From: Nocardioides marmorisolisilvae
Lineage (GTDB): Bacteria > Actinomycetota > Actinomycetes > Propionibacteriales > Nocardioidaceae
Reading direction: 5' to 3'
Length of the DNA stretch: 64,000 nucleotides
Assembly: GCF_003725775.1 (NCBI RefSeq)
Contig: NZ_RJSG01000002.1
Coordinates: 1,459,301-1,523,300 of the forward strand
In this document: in pieces, positions 55,633 to 64,000 of the stretch
Layout: every line of letters begins with the position of its first letter
How positions within the stretch are numbered: position 1 is the first letter of the stretch
The notes under the pieces: generated by a model
What the model was told of the DNA's origin: nothing
Seen by the model: only the letters and a program-made list of their open reading frames with translations
Databases searched by the model: none
Translations under genes and position numbers: made by a program

Positions 55633-56493
55633 TTACGGGGCGTGGTAGCGGATCAGGCCCTCCTGGGCGACGCTCGCGACGAGGCGGCCGTCCTGGGTCC
55701 AGATCCGTGCGATCGCCAGGCCACGCCCACCGGAGGCGGACGGGCTGTGCTGGTCGTAGAGCCACCACTCGTCGGCCCGGAACGGCCGGTGGAACCAGAT
55801 GCTGTGGTCCAGGGACGCCGCCTGCATGCCCGGCGAGGCGATGAAGACCTGGTGCGGGATCAGCGTCGAGCCCAGCAGGGTCATGTCGCTGGCGTAGGTG
55901 AAGGCCGCGACGTGCGCGAGCCGGTCATCAGGCATGTCGCCCGCGACCCGGATCCACAGCCGCGCCTCGGCGGGCCTGGTCGGGTCGTTCAGCTCGCCGC
56001 CGGGACGGGAGTTGCCGGCGAAGCGGACCTCGAGGGCACCCCACTCCTTGGGCCAGTCGTCCTCGTTGCCGGTGCGCGAGCGGAAGATCTCGGCCAGGTC
56101 GACGCAGTCCTCGGGTGCCGGGACGTCGGGCATGGTGTCCTGGTGCTCGAGCCCGTCCTCGGGCACCTGGAAGTTCAGGGTCATCGCGAAGATCGGGCGA
56201 CCGTGCTGCCGGGCGAGCACGCGGCGGGTCGCGAAGGACCGTCCGTCACGCACGTCCTCGACGTCGTACACGATCGGGACCTGGGTGTCGCCGGGCCGCA
56301 GGAAGTAGGAGTGCAGCGAGTGCACCTCGTACGTCGGGTCGACGGTGCGGGTCGCGGCCACCAGGGCGTGCGCGGCCACCTGACCGCCGAAGACCCGCTG
56401 GAGCGAGGTCGCCGGCTGGCGGCCGCGGAACAAGTTGTCCTCGATGACCTCGAGGTCGAGCAGGTCGAGGAACTCCGCGATCGTCGAGGGCAT
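55633..56493 (-). CDS. tesB: Acyl-CoA thioesterase II (TesB family)
   Basis: A 286-residue double-hotdog thioesterase. The segment FGGQVAAHALVAATRTV near residue 35, HSLHSYFLRPGD, and the C-terminal DHSIWFHRPFRADEWWLYDQHSPSA are standard TesB motifs with the catalytic Asp/Thr/Gln set. It hydrolyses medium- and long-chain acyl-CoA. It overlaps the PAC2 gene stop by one base (TGATG) and is therefore second in a two-gene operon. It shares a terminator with htdX. Confidence 0.93.
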   Translation of the reverse strand: MPSTIAEFLDLLDLEVIEDNLFRGRQPATSLQRVFGGQVAAHALVAATRTVDPTYEVHSLHSYFLRPGDTQVPIVYDVEDVRDGRSFATRRVLARQHGRPIFAMTLNFQVPEDGLEHQDTMPDVPAPEDCVDLAEIFRSRTGNEDDWPKEWGALEVRFAGNSRPGGELNDPTRPAEARLWIRVAGDMPDDRLAHVAAFTYASDMTLLGSTLIPHQVFIASPGMQAASLDHSIWFHRPFRADEWWLYDQHSPSASGGRGLAIARIWTQDGRLVASVAQEGLIRYHAP

Positions 56494-57431
56494 CAGGCCT
56501 GACCTCCGCGGCCGTCGTCGTCGAGCCCGGCGAGGAACTCCTCGAACTGGGCGCCGATCTCCTCACCGGTGGGCAGGTCCTCGGGGTCGAGCTCGGTGTC
56601 GTCGGCCATCAGGCTGTCGGCCTCGCCGCGGTGGAACGCGTCGTACTGCTGCTCCAGGCCCTCGACCACGGCGCGCACCTCGTCGGAGTCGGCCACCTGG
56701 GTGGCGATCTCGACGCGGCGCACCTCGGCGGCCTCGTCCAGCTCGGCGGTGTCCCACGCCAACCCGGTCACCGCGCCGACCTGGCTGAGCATCGCGGACG
56801 CCGCCTCCGGGTAGCCGAAGGCGGCCAGGTAGTGCGGGATGTGCGCGACGAAACCGGTGGCGTCGTGGCCCCACTCGCCCAGGCGCACCTCGAGCAGCGA
56901 CTGGGCGCTCGACGGGATCCGGATCTCGCCGGCCCAGACGTTCTCGGAGATCAGCAACCGCTTGGAGGTCGCATGGTTGGTCAGCTGCACCGGTCGGGTG
57001 TGCGGGACGGCCATCGGCACCGAGCCGAGCATCACCGAGAGCCGGACCTCGAAGTGCTCGATCACCTTGCGCACGGCGTCGGCGAAGCCCTCCCAGCGCA
57101 TGTCCGGCTCGGGGCCGGTCAGCAGCAGAAAGGGGGTGTTGCTCAGGTCGTGCAGGAGGCGCACCACCAGACGCGGGGCGTCGTAGTCGGTGTAGTGGTC
57201 CTCGAAGAAGGTCATGGGTGGGCGACGGGCGCGGTAGTCGTAGAACTCGTCGACCTCGAAGCTCGCCACGATGCGGCTGCTCGAGCTCTCCAGCAGGTGA
57301 CCCGAAGCCAGGGCGGACGCGTTACCGGCATCCAGGAAGCCGTCCAGGGCGATCACCATCACCGGACCGTCGCTGAGCCCCTCGAGCTCGGGGACGTCGT
57401 CCACGATGTGTACGAATCGCGCCTGGGTCAC
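56493..57431 (-). CDS. PAC2-family protein
   Basis: A 312-residue member of the PAC2 (proteasome assembly chaperone 2) family with the segments VMVIALDGFLDAGNA, FEVDEFYDYRARRP and LLTGPEPDMRWEGF. Actinobacterial PAC2 proteins have no settled function. The C-terminal tail is acidic (DDTELDPEDLPTGEE). The GTG at 57431 is chosen because GAGGAG lies five bases upstream; a GTG two codons earlier overlaps this sequence. It is followed by tesB with one-base overlap. Confidence 0.85.
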   Translation of the reverse strand: MTQARFVHIVDDVPELEGLSDGPVMVIALDGFLDAGNASALASGHLLESSSSRIVASFEVDEFYDYRARRPPMTFFEDHYTDYDAPRLVVRLLHDLSNTPFLLLTGPEPDMRWEGFADAVRKVIEHFEVRLSVMLGSVPMAVPHTRPVQLTNHATSKRLLISENVWAGEIRIPSSAQSLLEVRLGEWGHDATGFVAHIPHYLAAFGYPEAASAMLSQVGAVTGLAWDTAELDEAAEVRRVEIATQVADSDEVRAVVEGLEQQYDAFHRGEADSLMADDTELDPEDLPTGEEIGAQFEEFLAGLDDDGRGGQA

Positions 57432-57543
57432 GCTCACTCCTCGGTCGGTGTCTTCAGGTCCAGCCTAGAGTCACCAACGCTGCGGACGCGCCCGGTATGC
57501 CCGACGGATCGCGTGATCCGAGTCCCACTGCGCCCAGGTCACC

Positions 57544-57563
57544 GGGTTTCAACAGGCTCGACG
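57544..57563. repeat. Short REP-like element at gene end (copy 2)
   Basis: GGGTTTCAACAGGCTCGAC, 11 bases after the stop of the peptidase gene, is related to the element at 46500 read in reverse (three mismatches). It falls between two minus-strand genes. Confidence 0.4.
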
Positions 57564-57573
57564 ATCACAGGGC

Positions 57574-58848
57574 CTAACCGTAGATCTCCAGGATCCGGTG
57601 GGCCGCGTCCTTGGCCAGCTCGGACCCGGAGATGCCGAGGACCTGCTCCAGCACGGCGTCCTGATCCTCGTCGGTGGTGCCGTCCCCGTTGTCGTGCAGG
57701 GCGTCCATCAGCTCCCAGAGGCGGGCCGAGCCCTGGGTTGCCACGATCCAGTCGCACGCCATCCAGGCCAGCGCGTAGTTCCACGCCTGGTCCGGCCCGT
57801 TGAACCCGGCCGAGGCCGGCAGCGCCGTGACACCCTGCCGCGCACGCTTCACCGCGACCGTCGCGATCCGTCGCTGGTCGGTCGGGATCGACCGGGCGCC
57901 CATGTACTCGGCCAGGCCCTCGGCGAACCAGACCGGTACGCCGTCGTCGCGATCGCCCACCGCGACGTGGGTGAGCTCGTGCCGCACGATCCGGTCCAGG
58001 AACGGCTGGCCGGCGCGGACCGAGCTCGGCAGCAGGGTGAACCGGACGCCCGCGACCGCGGACTGCCCCAGGACGGCGTACATCGGGAACGTCATCGCGC
58101 CGAGGTGCTTGATGTTGCCGCCGGGCACGCCCTCGTAGCTGTCGAGCACCGTCTTGGCGCTGAACACGTAGACGACGACCTTGCCGGCCCAGGCGAACGG
58201 GAGCCCGTCCTGGACGTTCGCGATCCCGCGCCGCAGTGCGCTGTTGATCAAGCCTGCCTCGTGCCAGGTGCCGTTGTCGTAGAGCTGGAGGGTCTGGCCG
58301 CTGCGGTAGACATGGATCCGGACGAGGTCCCAGGGCGAGGGCGAGGACCCCGGGAACTGCTTCCCGGCACCGGTCAGCTCGGAGATGATCACCGGCTTCC
58401 CACCCTTGCGTCCGAAGGCGAAGCCCGTGGTCCTGGCGATCGGGACGCTGTCGAACCCGGCGAGCTGGGTGGAGATCTTCACCTGCGGGATCGAGGCATG
58501 CGTCCCCCAGGCCTTGGCGCGCAGCTCGGCGGGCCAGTCGGACTTCAGGACGGTGTACTCGAGGGTCTGGACGGGCAGCGCCTGCATGTTCGCGAAGTAC
58601 CGACGCTGCCGGGAGATGAGGCGAGCGTTGCTGCTGTCCAGGGTGGCCAGGAACGCACTCAGCTTGTCGTGCAGGATCGCGTCGGCGCGCCGGTCGAGAA
58701 GCTTCTGGGCCTCGCCGGCGGTGACGGTGCCGGTGGCCGCGGTGGTGTGGATCGACGTGCTGTCGTTCGAGCAGCCCGACGCGAGTCCGGACCCGATCAG
58801 GAGTAGGGCGAGGACAGCGGTCCCCCAACCGCTTCGTGTCGATCGCAT
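57574..58848 (-). CDS. MA-family metallopeptidase lipoprotein
   Basis: A 424-residue lipoprotein: signal peptide with lipobox LASGC (lipidated Cys26), a beta-rich middle, and a zinc-peptidase site HELTH (290-294) with a downstream glutamate in WFAEGLAEYMG (Glu310). The pattern HExTH with WFxEGxAEY defines peptidase MA family proteins. It lies eight bases after dxs, so it is co-transcribed with it, although no functional link is evident. Its substrate is unknown; it would act at the outer face of the membrane. Confidence 0.85.
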   Translation of the reverse strand: MRSTRSGWGTAVLALLLIGSGLASGCSNDSTSIHTTAATGTVTAGEAQKLLDRRADAILHDKLSAFLATLDSSNARLISRQRRYFANMQALPVQTLEYTVLKSDWPAELRAKAWGTHASIPQVKISTQLAGFDSVPIARTTGFAFGRKGGKPVIISELTGAGKQFPGSSPSPWDLVRIHVYRSGQTLQLYDNGTWHEAGLINSALRRGIANVQDGLPFAWAGKVVVYVFSAKTVLDSYEGVPGGNIKHLGAMTFPMYAVLGQSAVAGVRFTLLPSSVRAGQPFLDRIVRHELTHVAVGDRDDGVPVWFAEGLAEYMGARSIPTDQRRIATVAVKRARQGVTALPASAGFNGPDQAWNYALAWMACDWIVATQGSARLWELMDALHDNGDGTTDEDQDAVLEQVLGISGSELAKDAAHRILEIYG

Positions 58849-58856
58849 GCCTGGCC

Positions 58857-60755
58857 CTAGGGCGCGTCCACCAAGGAGTGGCCAGCGTCCAGAGCCGTGA
58901 CGTCCTCGACGATCTTGCGGGCGAGCGCCTGCGCGGTCAGGCCGATCTTCTCCAGGATCGACTCGCGCTTGGCGTGGTCCAGGAACTCCTGCGGGATGCC
59001 GTGCAGCCGGAACGGGACCGAGACGCGTTCGTCGTTGAGCAGCTGCAGCAGGTTGGCACCGAAACCGCCGACCCGGCCGTTGTCCTCGACGCTCACCACG
59101 AGGCGGTGCTCGGCGGCGAGCGGAACCAGGGCCGGCTCGATCGGCTTGACCCAGCGCGGGTCGACGACGGTGACGCCGATCCCCTGGTCCTCCAACCGCG
59201 CGGCGACCTCGACCGCCGTGGCCGCCATCGCCCCGGCAGCGACGATCAGCACGTCCTTGGCCCCGCGTCGGACCAGCACGTCGGCGTCGCCGACCTTGGA
59301 CACGGTCGGGATGTCCTGCTCGGGCGGTGCGCCCTTCGGCAGCCGCACGATCGTCGGTGCGTCGTCGACGGCGACGGCCTCGCGCAGCAGCTCCCGGACC
59401 CGGGCACCGTCGCGCGGTGCGGCCAGGCGCAGGCCGGGCACGACCTGGAAGATCGACATGTCCCACATGCCGTTGTGGCTGGCGCCGTCGTCACCGGTGA
59501 CACCGGCGCGGTCGGTCACGAAGGTGACGCCGCACTTGTGCAGCGCCACGTCCATCAGCACCTGGTCGAACGCGCGGTTCATGAAGGTCGCGTAGATCGC
59601 CACGACCGGGTGCAGGCCACCCATCGCCAGGCCGGCAGCGCTGGTCACCGCGTGCTGCTCGGCGATCCCGACGTCGAAGGTGCGCTCGGGGAAGCGAGCG
59701 GCGAACCGGTCGAGCCCGACCGGGTAGAGCATCGCCGCGGTGATCGCGACGACGTCCTGGCGCTCCTCACCGATGGCGACGATCTCGTCGGTGAAGAAGT
59801 CGGTCCAGATCCGGCCCTTGGGGCGGGCGACGCCCGTCTCCGGGTCCATCGGGCCGACCTGGTGCATCTGGTCGTTCTCGTTGCGCTCGGCCGGGTCGTA
59901 GCCGAAGCCCTTCTGGGTGATCACGTGCACGATCACCGGGCCGCCGAACTTCTTGGCCTGGGTGAGCGCCTGCTCGACGGCACCGAGGTCGTGGCCGTCG
60001 ATCGGGCCGACGTACTTCAGGCCGAGGTCCTCGAAGAGTCCCTGGGGAGCGAGCGCGTCCTTCATGCCCTTCTTCATGGCGTGCAGGGCGTCGTAGACCG
60101 CCGGCCCGACGCCGCGAACACCGTTGAGGCGGCGCTTGACCTGGTCCAGCACCTGCTCGTAGCGCGGGTTGGTGCGCATCCGCGTCAGGGCGCTGGCCAG
60201 ACCACCGACGGTCGGCTGGTAGGACCGCCCGTTGTCGTTGACGACCATCACCAGGCTGCGGTCCTTGCCGACCGCGATGTTGTTGAGCGCCTCCCAGGCC
60301 ATGCCGCCGGTGAGGGCGCCGTCGCCGATCACCGCGACCACGTGCCGGTCCTCGCCGCGGATCGCGTAGGCCTTGGCCAGACCGTCGGCGTAGGAGAGCG
60401 ACGTGGAGGCGTGCGAGTTCTCCACCAGGTCGTGGTCGGACTCGGAGCGGCTCGGGTACCCCGACAGGCCGCCCTCGGTCCGCAGGGAGTCGAACTGGGT
60501 CGCGCGGCCGGTCAGCATCTTGTGCACGTAGGCCTGGTGGCCGGTGTCGAAGACGACCTTGTCGCGCGGGGAGTCGAAGACCCGGTGGATCGCCAGGGTC
60601 AGCTCGACCACGCCGAGGTTGGGTCCGAGGTGACCACCGCGGGGCGCGCAGGTGCGCACCAGCTCGTCACGGATCTCGGCGGCGAGCTCGGTGAGCTGGC
60701 GGTCGTCGAGCCGGCGCAGATCCTGCGGTCCGGTGATCGACTCCAGGTGCCCCAT
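58857..60755 (-). CDS. dxs: 1-deoxy-D-xylulose-5-phosphate synthase
   Basis: A 632-residue thiamine diphosphate enzyme that condenses pyruvate and glyceraldehyde-3-phosphate, the first step of the MEP isoprenoid pathway. [12 protein letters not shown], the TPP/Mg motif [16 protein letters not shown], and the [16 protein letters not shown] region with the catalytic glutamate are all present. The length is normal. The ATG at 60755 gives the standard N-terminus (GPQDLRRL). Expected to be essential if no other isoprenoid route exists; it also supplies precursors for any prenylated lipids. Confidence 0.97.
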   Translation of the reverse strand: MGHLESITGPQDLRRLDDRQLTELAAEIRDELVRTCAPRGGHLGPNLGVVELTLAIHRVFDSPRDKVVFDTGHQAYVHKMLTGRATQFDSLRTEGGLSGYPSRSESDHDLVENSHASTSLSYADGLAKAYAIRGEDRHVVAVIGDGALTGGMAWEALNNIAVGKDRSLVMVVNDNGRSYQPTVGGLASALTRMRTNPRYEQVLDQVKRRLNGVRGVGPAVYDALHAMKKGMKDALAPQGLFEDLGLKYVGPIDGHDLGAVEQALTQAKKFGGPVIVHVITQKGFGYDPAERNENDQMHQVGPMDPETGVARPKGRIWTDFFTDEIVAIGEERQDVVAITAAMLYPVGLDRFAARFPERTFDVGIAEQHAVTSAAGLAMGGLHPVVAIYATFMNRAFDQVLMDVALHKCGVTFVTDRAGVTGDDGASHNGMWDMSIFQVVPGLRLAAPRDGARVRELLREAVAVDDAPTIVRLPKGAPPEQDIPTVSKVGDADVLVRRGAKDVLIVAAGAMAATAVEVAARLEDQGIGVTVVDPRWVKPIEPALVPLAAEHRLVVSVEDNGRVGGFGANLLQLLNDERVSVPFRLHGIPQEFLDHAKRESILEKIGLTAQALARKIVEDVTALDAGHSLVDAP

Positions 60756-60803
60756 TGCCCTGCTTCCCCCAGATCGGTCGTGGTGGTCGGTATTCGCGGA
60801 AGT

Positions 60804-61727
60804 CTAGTCCGCAGCCAGCGAGATCACGGCAACCGCCGGCTCCTCGAGGCTGCCCAGCCAGACCTGCCCGTGGTGCTCGCGCACGCCGGTGACCATGTGG
60901 AACCCGGTCGCGTCCGCGGTGAGGTCGTGCACGCAGCGGCCGTCGTCGTCGAACGCCATCACCCGGACCACTCGCTTCACCTTCGGCTGCAGCGCCGGCG
61001 GGACGGCCGAGACCAGGGCCCGCACCGCCTGAGGCATCCGCAGCACCCGCTCGCCCACGGTGTCCACGGTCGACGGCAGCGAGACCCAGATCAGTCCATC
61101 GGTTCCCCGCGCGATGTTGTCGGGATAGCCCGGCAGGTCGTGGCAGAGGAACTCCCGCCGCCCCGCCTTCGGGCCGGTGAGCCAGAGGCGGACGACGGTG
61201 CGGGTGGTCGTCTCCGCGACGGCGACGTAGGACTCGTCGGCGGACAACGCGACGCCGTTGGAGAAGGCCAGGTCGTCGAGGACGATCTCGACCTCACCGG
61301 CAGCCGTGCGACGGATCAGCCGACCCGTCCGGGTGTTCTGGATGAAGTCCTTGCGCCAGTGCTCGATGCCGAACTTCGTCGAGGAGTCGGAGAACCAGAT
61401 GTCCCCGTTGCTCGCGACGGCCGCGTTGTTGCAGAACACGAGCGGCATGCCGTCGACCGCGTCGACGAGCGTCTCGAGCTCGCCCGTCGCGATGTCCACG
61501 GCGAGCAGCCCGTGGTGGGCGTCGCAGACCAGCAACCGGCGCTCGTCCAGGAGCTCGATCCCCAACGGCCTACCGCCGGTGGTGCCGATCAACCGCGCGC
61601 TGCCTTCGGCCGGGTCGACGGCGTAGAGGTTCCCGTCGGCGGTGCCGGTGAAGACCGTGCCGTCAGGACCGACCAGCACGTCCTCCGTGCCGTGACTCGG
61701 CACCGGCACGATCCGCAGGGCGCTCAC
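60804..61727 (-). CDS. SMP-30/strictosidine-synthase-like beta-propeller protein
   Basis: A 307-residue six-bladed propeller. The segments EDVLVGPDGTVFTGTADGNLYAVDP, LVFCNNAAVASNGDIWFSDSS and LPGYPDNIARGTDGLIWVSL are typical of SMP-30/gluconolactonase and strictosidine synthase-like hydrolases. The metal ligands (Glu14-type, Asn, Asp) appear present. Its GTG at 61727 overlaps the NUDIX stop (GTGA), so the two are one operon. The substrate, probably a lactone or phosphotriester, is unknown. Confidence 0.83.
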   Translation of the reverse strand: MSALRIVPVPSHGTEDVLVGPDGTVFTGTADGNLYAVDPAEGSARLIGTTGGRPLGIELLDERRLLVCDAHHGLLAVDIATGELETLVDAVDGMPLVFCNNAAVASNGDIWFSDSSTKFGIEHWRKDFIQNTRTGRLIRRTAAGEVEIVLDDLAFSNGVALSADESYVAVAETTTRTVVRLWLTGPKAGRREFLCHDLPGYPDNIARGTDGLIWVSLPSTVDTVGERVLRMPQAVRALVSAVPPALQPKVKRVVRVMAFDDDGRCVHDLTADATGFHMVTGVREHHGQVWLGSLEEPAVAVISLAAD

Positions 61728-62155
61728 AACGCGCTCCGCAGGGTGGCGTACAGGTCGGAGGCCAGGAACAGCGGCAGGAAGTGCTGCGAGGACCCGGCCA
61801 GGTCCAGCTCCGGGATCCGTTCCGGGTCGACGAAGACGATCTGCCGGCCCTCGCCGACGGTGATGTCGTCGTCGGTCAGGTCCACGCGGGCCGCGTACAC
61901 GTGGTAGTGGCCGTGGTGGCCGTCCGGGTAGGTGTACTCGGCGTCCTGCCAGAGCGTCAGGCTGCCCTCGGGCAGGTCGACACCGATCTCCTCGGCCACC
62001 TCGCGGTAGACCGCGGTCCCGAAGTCCTCACCGTCCTCGACGTGACCGCCGACCATGCCCCACTGGTTCGCCGCCCTCGGCGCGAACTCGTCACGCTCCT
62101 GGAGCAGCACCCAGCCGCGGTCGTCGACGAGCAGCACCACCGCGAGTCTGGCCAT
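61724..62155 (-). CDS. NUDIX hydrolase
   Basis: A 143-residue protein with the NUDIX box GHVEDGEDFGTAVYREVAEE followed by IGV (G-x5-E-x7-REUxEExGU). Hydrolysis of a nucleoside diphosphate linked to another group is expected. WQDAEYTYPDGHHGHYHVY is a substrate-side loop. The gene is coupled to the SMP-30-like gene by a four-base overlap. The start ATG at 62155 has no clear ribosome binding site. Confidence 0.9.
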   Translation of the reverse strand: MARLAVVLLVDDRGWVLLQERDEFAPRAANQWGMVGGHVEDGEDFGTAVYREVAEEIGVDLPEGSLTLWQDAEYTYPDGHHGHYHVYAARVDLTDDDITVGEGRQIVFVDPERIPELDLAGSSQHFLPLFLASDLYATLRSAL

Positions 62156-62170
62156 ACCCGCACTCTGGCA

Positions 62171-62200
62171 CTTCGAGACGGTTGCTGCGCAACCTCCTCA
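62171..62200. repeat. Short REP-like element at gene end (copy 3)
   Basis: The segment from CTTCGAGACGG to GCAACCTCCTCA forms a small hairpin (GGTTGCTGCGCAACC) and ends in the stop codon of the hypothetical gene. It resembles widespread actinobacterial elements with a TTTCGAGAC...CTCCTCAACC pattern, related to the other two copies. Confidence 0.45.
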
Positions 62201-62638
62201 GTACTTCGCGTCGCTCAGCCCCAGACGGGCGGCGTACCGCTGACCGCGCAGCGCTTCCTCGACCAGGCCGACCGAACGGCGGATGCCGATCAGCCGGGCG
62301 CCCTCGTACTGCCAGACGTCGACCGCGGCCGCCATTTCGGTGTGGGTCGCGATGTCGCGCAGCAGTCCGCGGACCTCGCTCAAGCCTCGTTGGACCGCCG
62401 CTTGCCCGGCCTCGACGTGCAGGACGGCGAACCTGGCCAGGATCGCCGGGTGCCGGCGCAGCCCCGGGTACGTCCGGTACTCCGGCGGGCAGATGTCGAG
62501 CAACCAGTTGGTCGCGGTCCGCTCCCAGTCCGGCGTCCCCGGGGGCCGCACGCCGGCCGGCCATCCCGGCGGCGCGACCGTCGAGTCAGCAGGCGCTGCG
62601 GCGGGCAGGGGCATCGGGTCCGGCCGAGGATGGAACAT
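62198..62638 (-). CDS. Hypothetical protein
   Basis: A 146-residue protein with a Pro-rich N-terminal segment (about 1-45) and an alpha-helical remainder containing ERTATNWLLDICPPEYRTYPGLRRHP. I do not recognise a domain. The ATG at 62638 is embedded in an 18-base perfect palindrome, and its gene starts 46 bases downstream of the TetR stop on the same strand, so the two may be one unit. A longer start at 62671 adds residues that look like non-coding sequence. Confidence 0.65.
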   Translation of the reverse strand: MFHPRPDPMPLPAAAPADSTVAPPGWPAGVRPPGTPDWERTATNWLLDICPPEYRTYPGLRRHPAILARFAVLHVEAGQAAVQRGLSEVRGLLRDIATHTEMAAAVDVWQYEGARLIGIRRSVGLVEEALRGQRYAARLGLSDAKY

Positions 62639-62650
62639 GGCTCCATGTTC
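62633..62650. promoter_or_regulatory. Perfect 18-base palindrome over a start codon
   Basis: GAACATGGCTCCATGTTC has 8-base arms around a CT centre. It covers the ATG of the hypothetical gene and lies just downstream of a TetR gene. It could be a repressor site or an mRNA hairpin that hides the start codon. Confidence 0.5.
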
Positions 62651-62684
62651 GCACAGGTGTTCGAACGACACCAGGGCGACACGA

Positions 62685-63344
62685 CTACTTCAGCGAGCCG
62701 AGCAATCCCGTGATCGTCGAGACCAGCCGGTCGGTCTCGAACCGGTCCGGTTCGGTGAGCAGCAGCCGGCCGAAGTGCTCGAGGATCGCCAGGATCGCGT
62801 GTGCCGCCACCTCGGCGTCGAGCACCGGTCCCCCGCGCAGTGCCAGGCCGAGCTCGAGCAGCCCGGTCAGCTGGACCACGAAGTTCTCCCGGTCCCCGTC
62901 GATCCGGGACCGCGCCTCCGCGGGCATGCCCACCGGCGCCAGCAGGATCGGCTGCCAGACCATCGGGTTCGACCGCACCGTCTCGATCATCTTGCGCGCG
63001 GTCTCCGCGACCAGGCGGTCCGGGTCGGACAGGTCCGGCTCGGGGGGCAACGCCTCGGAGAGCTGGGTGAGGGCGCGTTCCTGCTGGCGGTCGAGCAGGG
63101 TCCCGAGCAGGTCGCGCAGACCACCCTCGAAGACGCCGTAGACCACCGGCCGGGTCACGCCGGCCTCCTTGGCGATGGCGTCGACCGACACCGCGGCGTA
63201 CCCGTCACGGACGATGATCGTCAGCGCCGCGTCCATCAGCTGCTCGCGGCGGACGTCAGCCGGCACGCGCGCAGCGTACGGGCGGCGCCGGGGCTTCTCG
63301 GCACCGGTCGGCGAGGCGGTCACAGGCGAACCGTACGCGGTCAT
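62685..63344 (-). CDS. TetR-family transcriptional regulator
   Basis: A 219-residue regulator with an N-terminal HTH (about 32-80; VSVDAIAKEAGVTRPVVYGVF) and a C-terminal TetR_C domain. The ATG at 63344 has GAGGAGG five bases upstream; an ATG-like start at 63386 is rejected. It is divergent from the MpaB-like oxygenase gene, with a 14-base palindrome in the gap that overlaps the oxygenase -10 element. It most likely represses that oxygenase. Confidence 0.87.
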   Translation of the reverse strand: MTAYGSPVTASPTGAEKPRRRPYAARVPADVRREQLMDAALTIIVRDGYAAVSVDAIAKEAGVTRPVVYGVFEGGLRDLLGTLLDRQQERALTQLSEALPPEPDLSDPDRLVAETARKMIETVRSNPMVWQPILLAPVGMPAEARSRIDGDRENFVVQLTGLLELGLALRGGPVLDAEVAAHAILAILEHFGRLLLTEPDRFETDRLVSTITGLLGSLK

Positions 63345-63389
63345 CCGAACCTCCTCGAAACCTGTGGCGTGGGTCACTGGACACAAATG

Positions 63390-63403
63390 CTACACCTGTG
63401 TAG
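63390..63403. promoter_or_regulatory. Probable TetR operator
   Basis: CTACACCTGTGTAG is a palindrome with six-base arms and a two-base centre. It lies between the divergent TetR and MpaB-like genes and overlaps the -10 element at 63401, so bound repressor would block that promoter. Confidence 0.7.
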
Positions 63404-63406
63404 TAA
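63401..63406 (+). promoter_or_regulatory. -10 element of a probable leaderless promoter
   Basis: TAGTAA is followed by six bases and the ATG at 63413; no ribosome binding site is present. It is overlapped by the palindrome at 63390-63403. Confidence 0.45.
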
Positions 63407-63412
63407 TTACTC

Positions 63413-64000
63413 ATGGCTATCTCCCTGCTGCGCAAACCGCAGATCACTCCGCACGAGGACTACGGCTTCTTCGGTCCCGACTCGGTGACCTGGAAGGTCT
63501 GGAGCTACCCCACCTCGCTGACCGTCGGCTTCCAGCGCGCCGTCGTGGTCGAGGAGCTCGATCCCGCCCTGGTCGCCTCCGTCGACGAGACCCACGCGAT
63601 CTTCGACCGGCCGCGGACCCGCTACGACCGCACCCTGCGCTACTTCGCCCTGGTCGCCTTCGGTGACTCCCGGACGACGTCGAAGGCAGCGGACATCCTG
63701 GTGAAGGTGCACAGCAAGGGCATCGGCACCGACCCGGTCACCGGCATCAAGTACGACGCCAACGACCCGCACAGCCAGCTGTGGATCCACCTCACCGCCT
63801 GGCACTCGATCCTCTACGCCTACGAGAAGTACGGCCCCGGTCGGCTCAGCGCGACCGAGGAGGCGCAGTACTGGGAGGAGTGCGCGGTCGCAGCCGAGCT
63901 GCAGACCTGCTCCCCCGACGACGTGCCGCGCACCCGGGAAGGCATCCAGGACTACTTCGAGCACATGCGACCGCAGCTGCTCGGCTCGGACCTGGCCCGC
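63413..64000 (+). CDS. MpaB/DUF2236-family oxygenase (3' end beyond the window)
   Basis: The first 196 residues of a protein with the DUF2236/MpaB pattern: an N-terminal region, RYDRTLRYFALVAFGD, KVHSKGIGTDPVTGIKYDAND and the conserved QLWIHLTAWHSILYAYEKYG (heme-ligand histidines in MpaB relatives). No stop occurs before the window edge. Relatives cleave aromatic or isoprenoid carbon chains, such as latex-clearing protein and MpaB in mycophenolic acid synthesis. The gene is probably under control of the divergent TetR protein. Confidence 0.8.
   Translation, partial: MAISLLRKPQITPHEDYGFFGPDSVTWKVWSYPTSLTVGFQRAVVVEELDPALVASVDETHAIFDRPRTRYDRTLRYFALVAFGDSRTTSKAADILVKVHSKGIGTDPVTGIKYDANDPHSQLWIHLTAWHSILYAYEKYGPGRLSATEEAQYWEECAVAAELQTCSPDDVPRTREGIQDYFEHMRPQLLGSDLAR

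Noticed and set aside
58836-61907. 1023-codon plus-strand frame opposite dxs and the SMP-30-like gene
   Set aside because: Antisense of two recognised genes; rich in repeated Asp/Val/Arg/Gly, no motif, no start signal.
63347-63360. CTCCTCGAAACC resembling the REP-like element
   Set aside because: It contains the TetR ribosome binding site and lies at a gene start, not an end, so the likeness is probably chance.

Overview
This 64 kb window is uniformly GC-rich and carries the marks of a lipid- and steroid-degrading actinobacterium: two mce transport operons, a KstR-type regulator, FabG4/HtdX/FadA2-type beta-oxidation genes, an exact actinobacterial LexA box and many leaderless promoters. A member of the Nocardioidaceae (Nocardioides or a relative) fits best, but that assignment is an inference from gene content. 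I see no rRNA, tRNA, insertion sequence, CRISPR array, prophage or base-composition break. All spaces between genes are shorter than about 230 bases.

Left part (1-23 kb): a steroid/lipid regulon. kstR (9034-9645) is recognisable from its sequence. Three exact matches and two one-mismatch matches to the KstR operator (TNNAACNNGTTNNA) lie at 1610, 5029, 13053 (exact), 8923 and 22998 (one mismatch). They sit before a wax-ester-synthase-like acyltransferase and a divergent esterase, a double-length acyl-CoA dehydrogenase and a divergent methyltransferase, kstR and a glycosyltransferase-methyltransferase-prenyltransferase-like operon, a ferredoxin reductase/ferredoxin/hydroxysteroid dehydrogenase operon, and a complete Mce4-type importer (yrbE4AB-mce4ABCDEF-mas-mas). 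The layout matches the logic of cholesterol catabolism in mycobacteria: import, redox supply for a steroid P450, dehydrogenation and side-chain beta-oxidation.

Middle part (23-43 kb): a small protein made of four DivIVA-like repeats; uvrB behind a textbook RecA-independent damage promoter; a phospholipase D-family enzyme; an SDR/CMD pair; an aldo/keto reductase; then a second mce operon (yrbE-yrbE-six mce-mas) with a CocE-type secreted hydrolase at its 3' end and a tandem SCP2-domain protein at its 5' end. This second operon has no KstR site. A secreted choice-of-anchor-P-like protein and an AlkA-like glycosylase follow.

Right part (43-64 kb): an L,D-transpeptidase, LigB-type DNA ligase, TetR regulators, and a two-gene oxygenase operon in which a CYP153-like cytochrome P450 is fused to a phthalate-dioxygenase-reductase-like module and translationally coupled to a Rieske oxygenase that lacks its own reductase. 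Next comes the fadA2 / fabG4-htdX block (an FAS-like beta-oxidation set), a TesB thioesterase, a PAC2 protein, dxs with a MA-family peptidase lipoprotein, an SMP-30-like protein with a NUDIX hydrolase, and a TetR regulator divergent from an MpaB/DUF2236 oxygenase that runs off the right edge. Candidates for new biology are the P450-reductase/Rieske operon, the extra KstR-controlled genes, the DivIVA-repeat protein and the zinc-ribbon Mce-associated protein.
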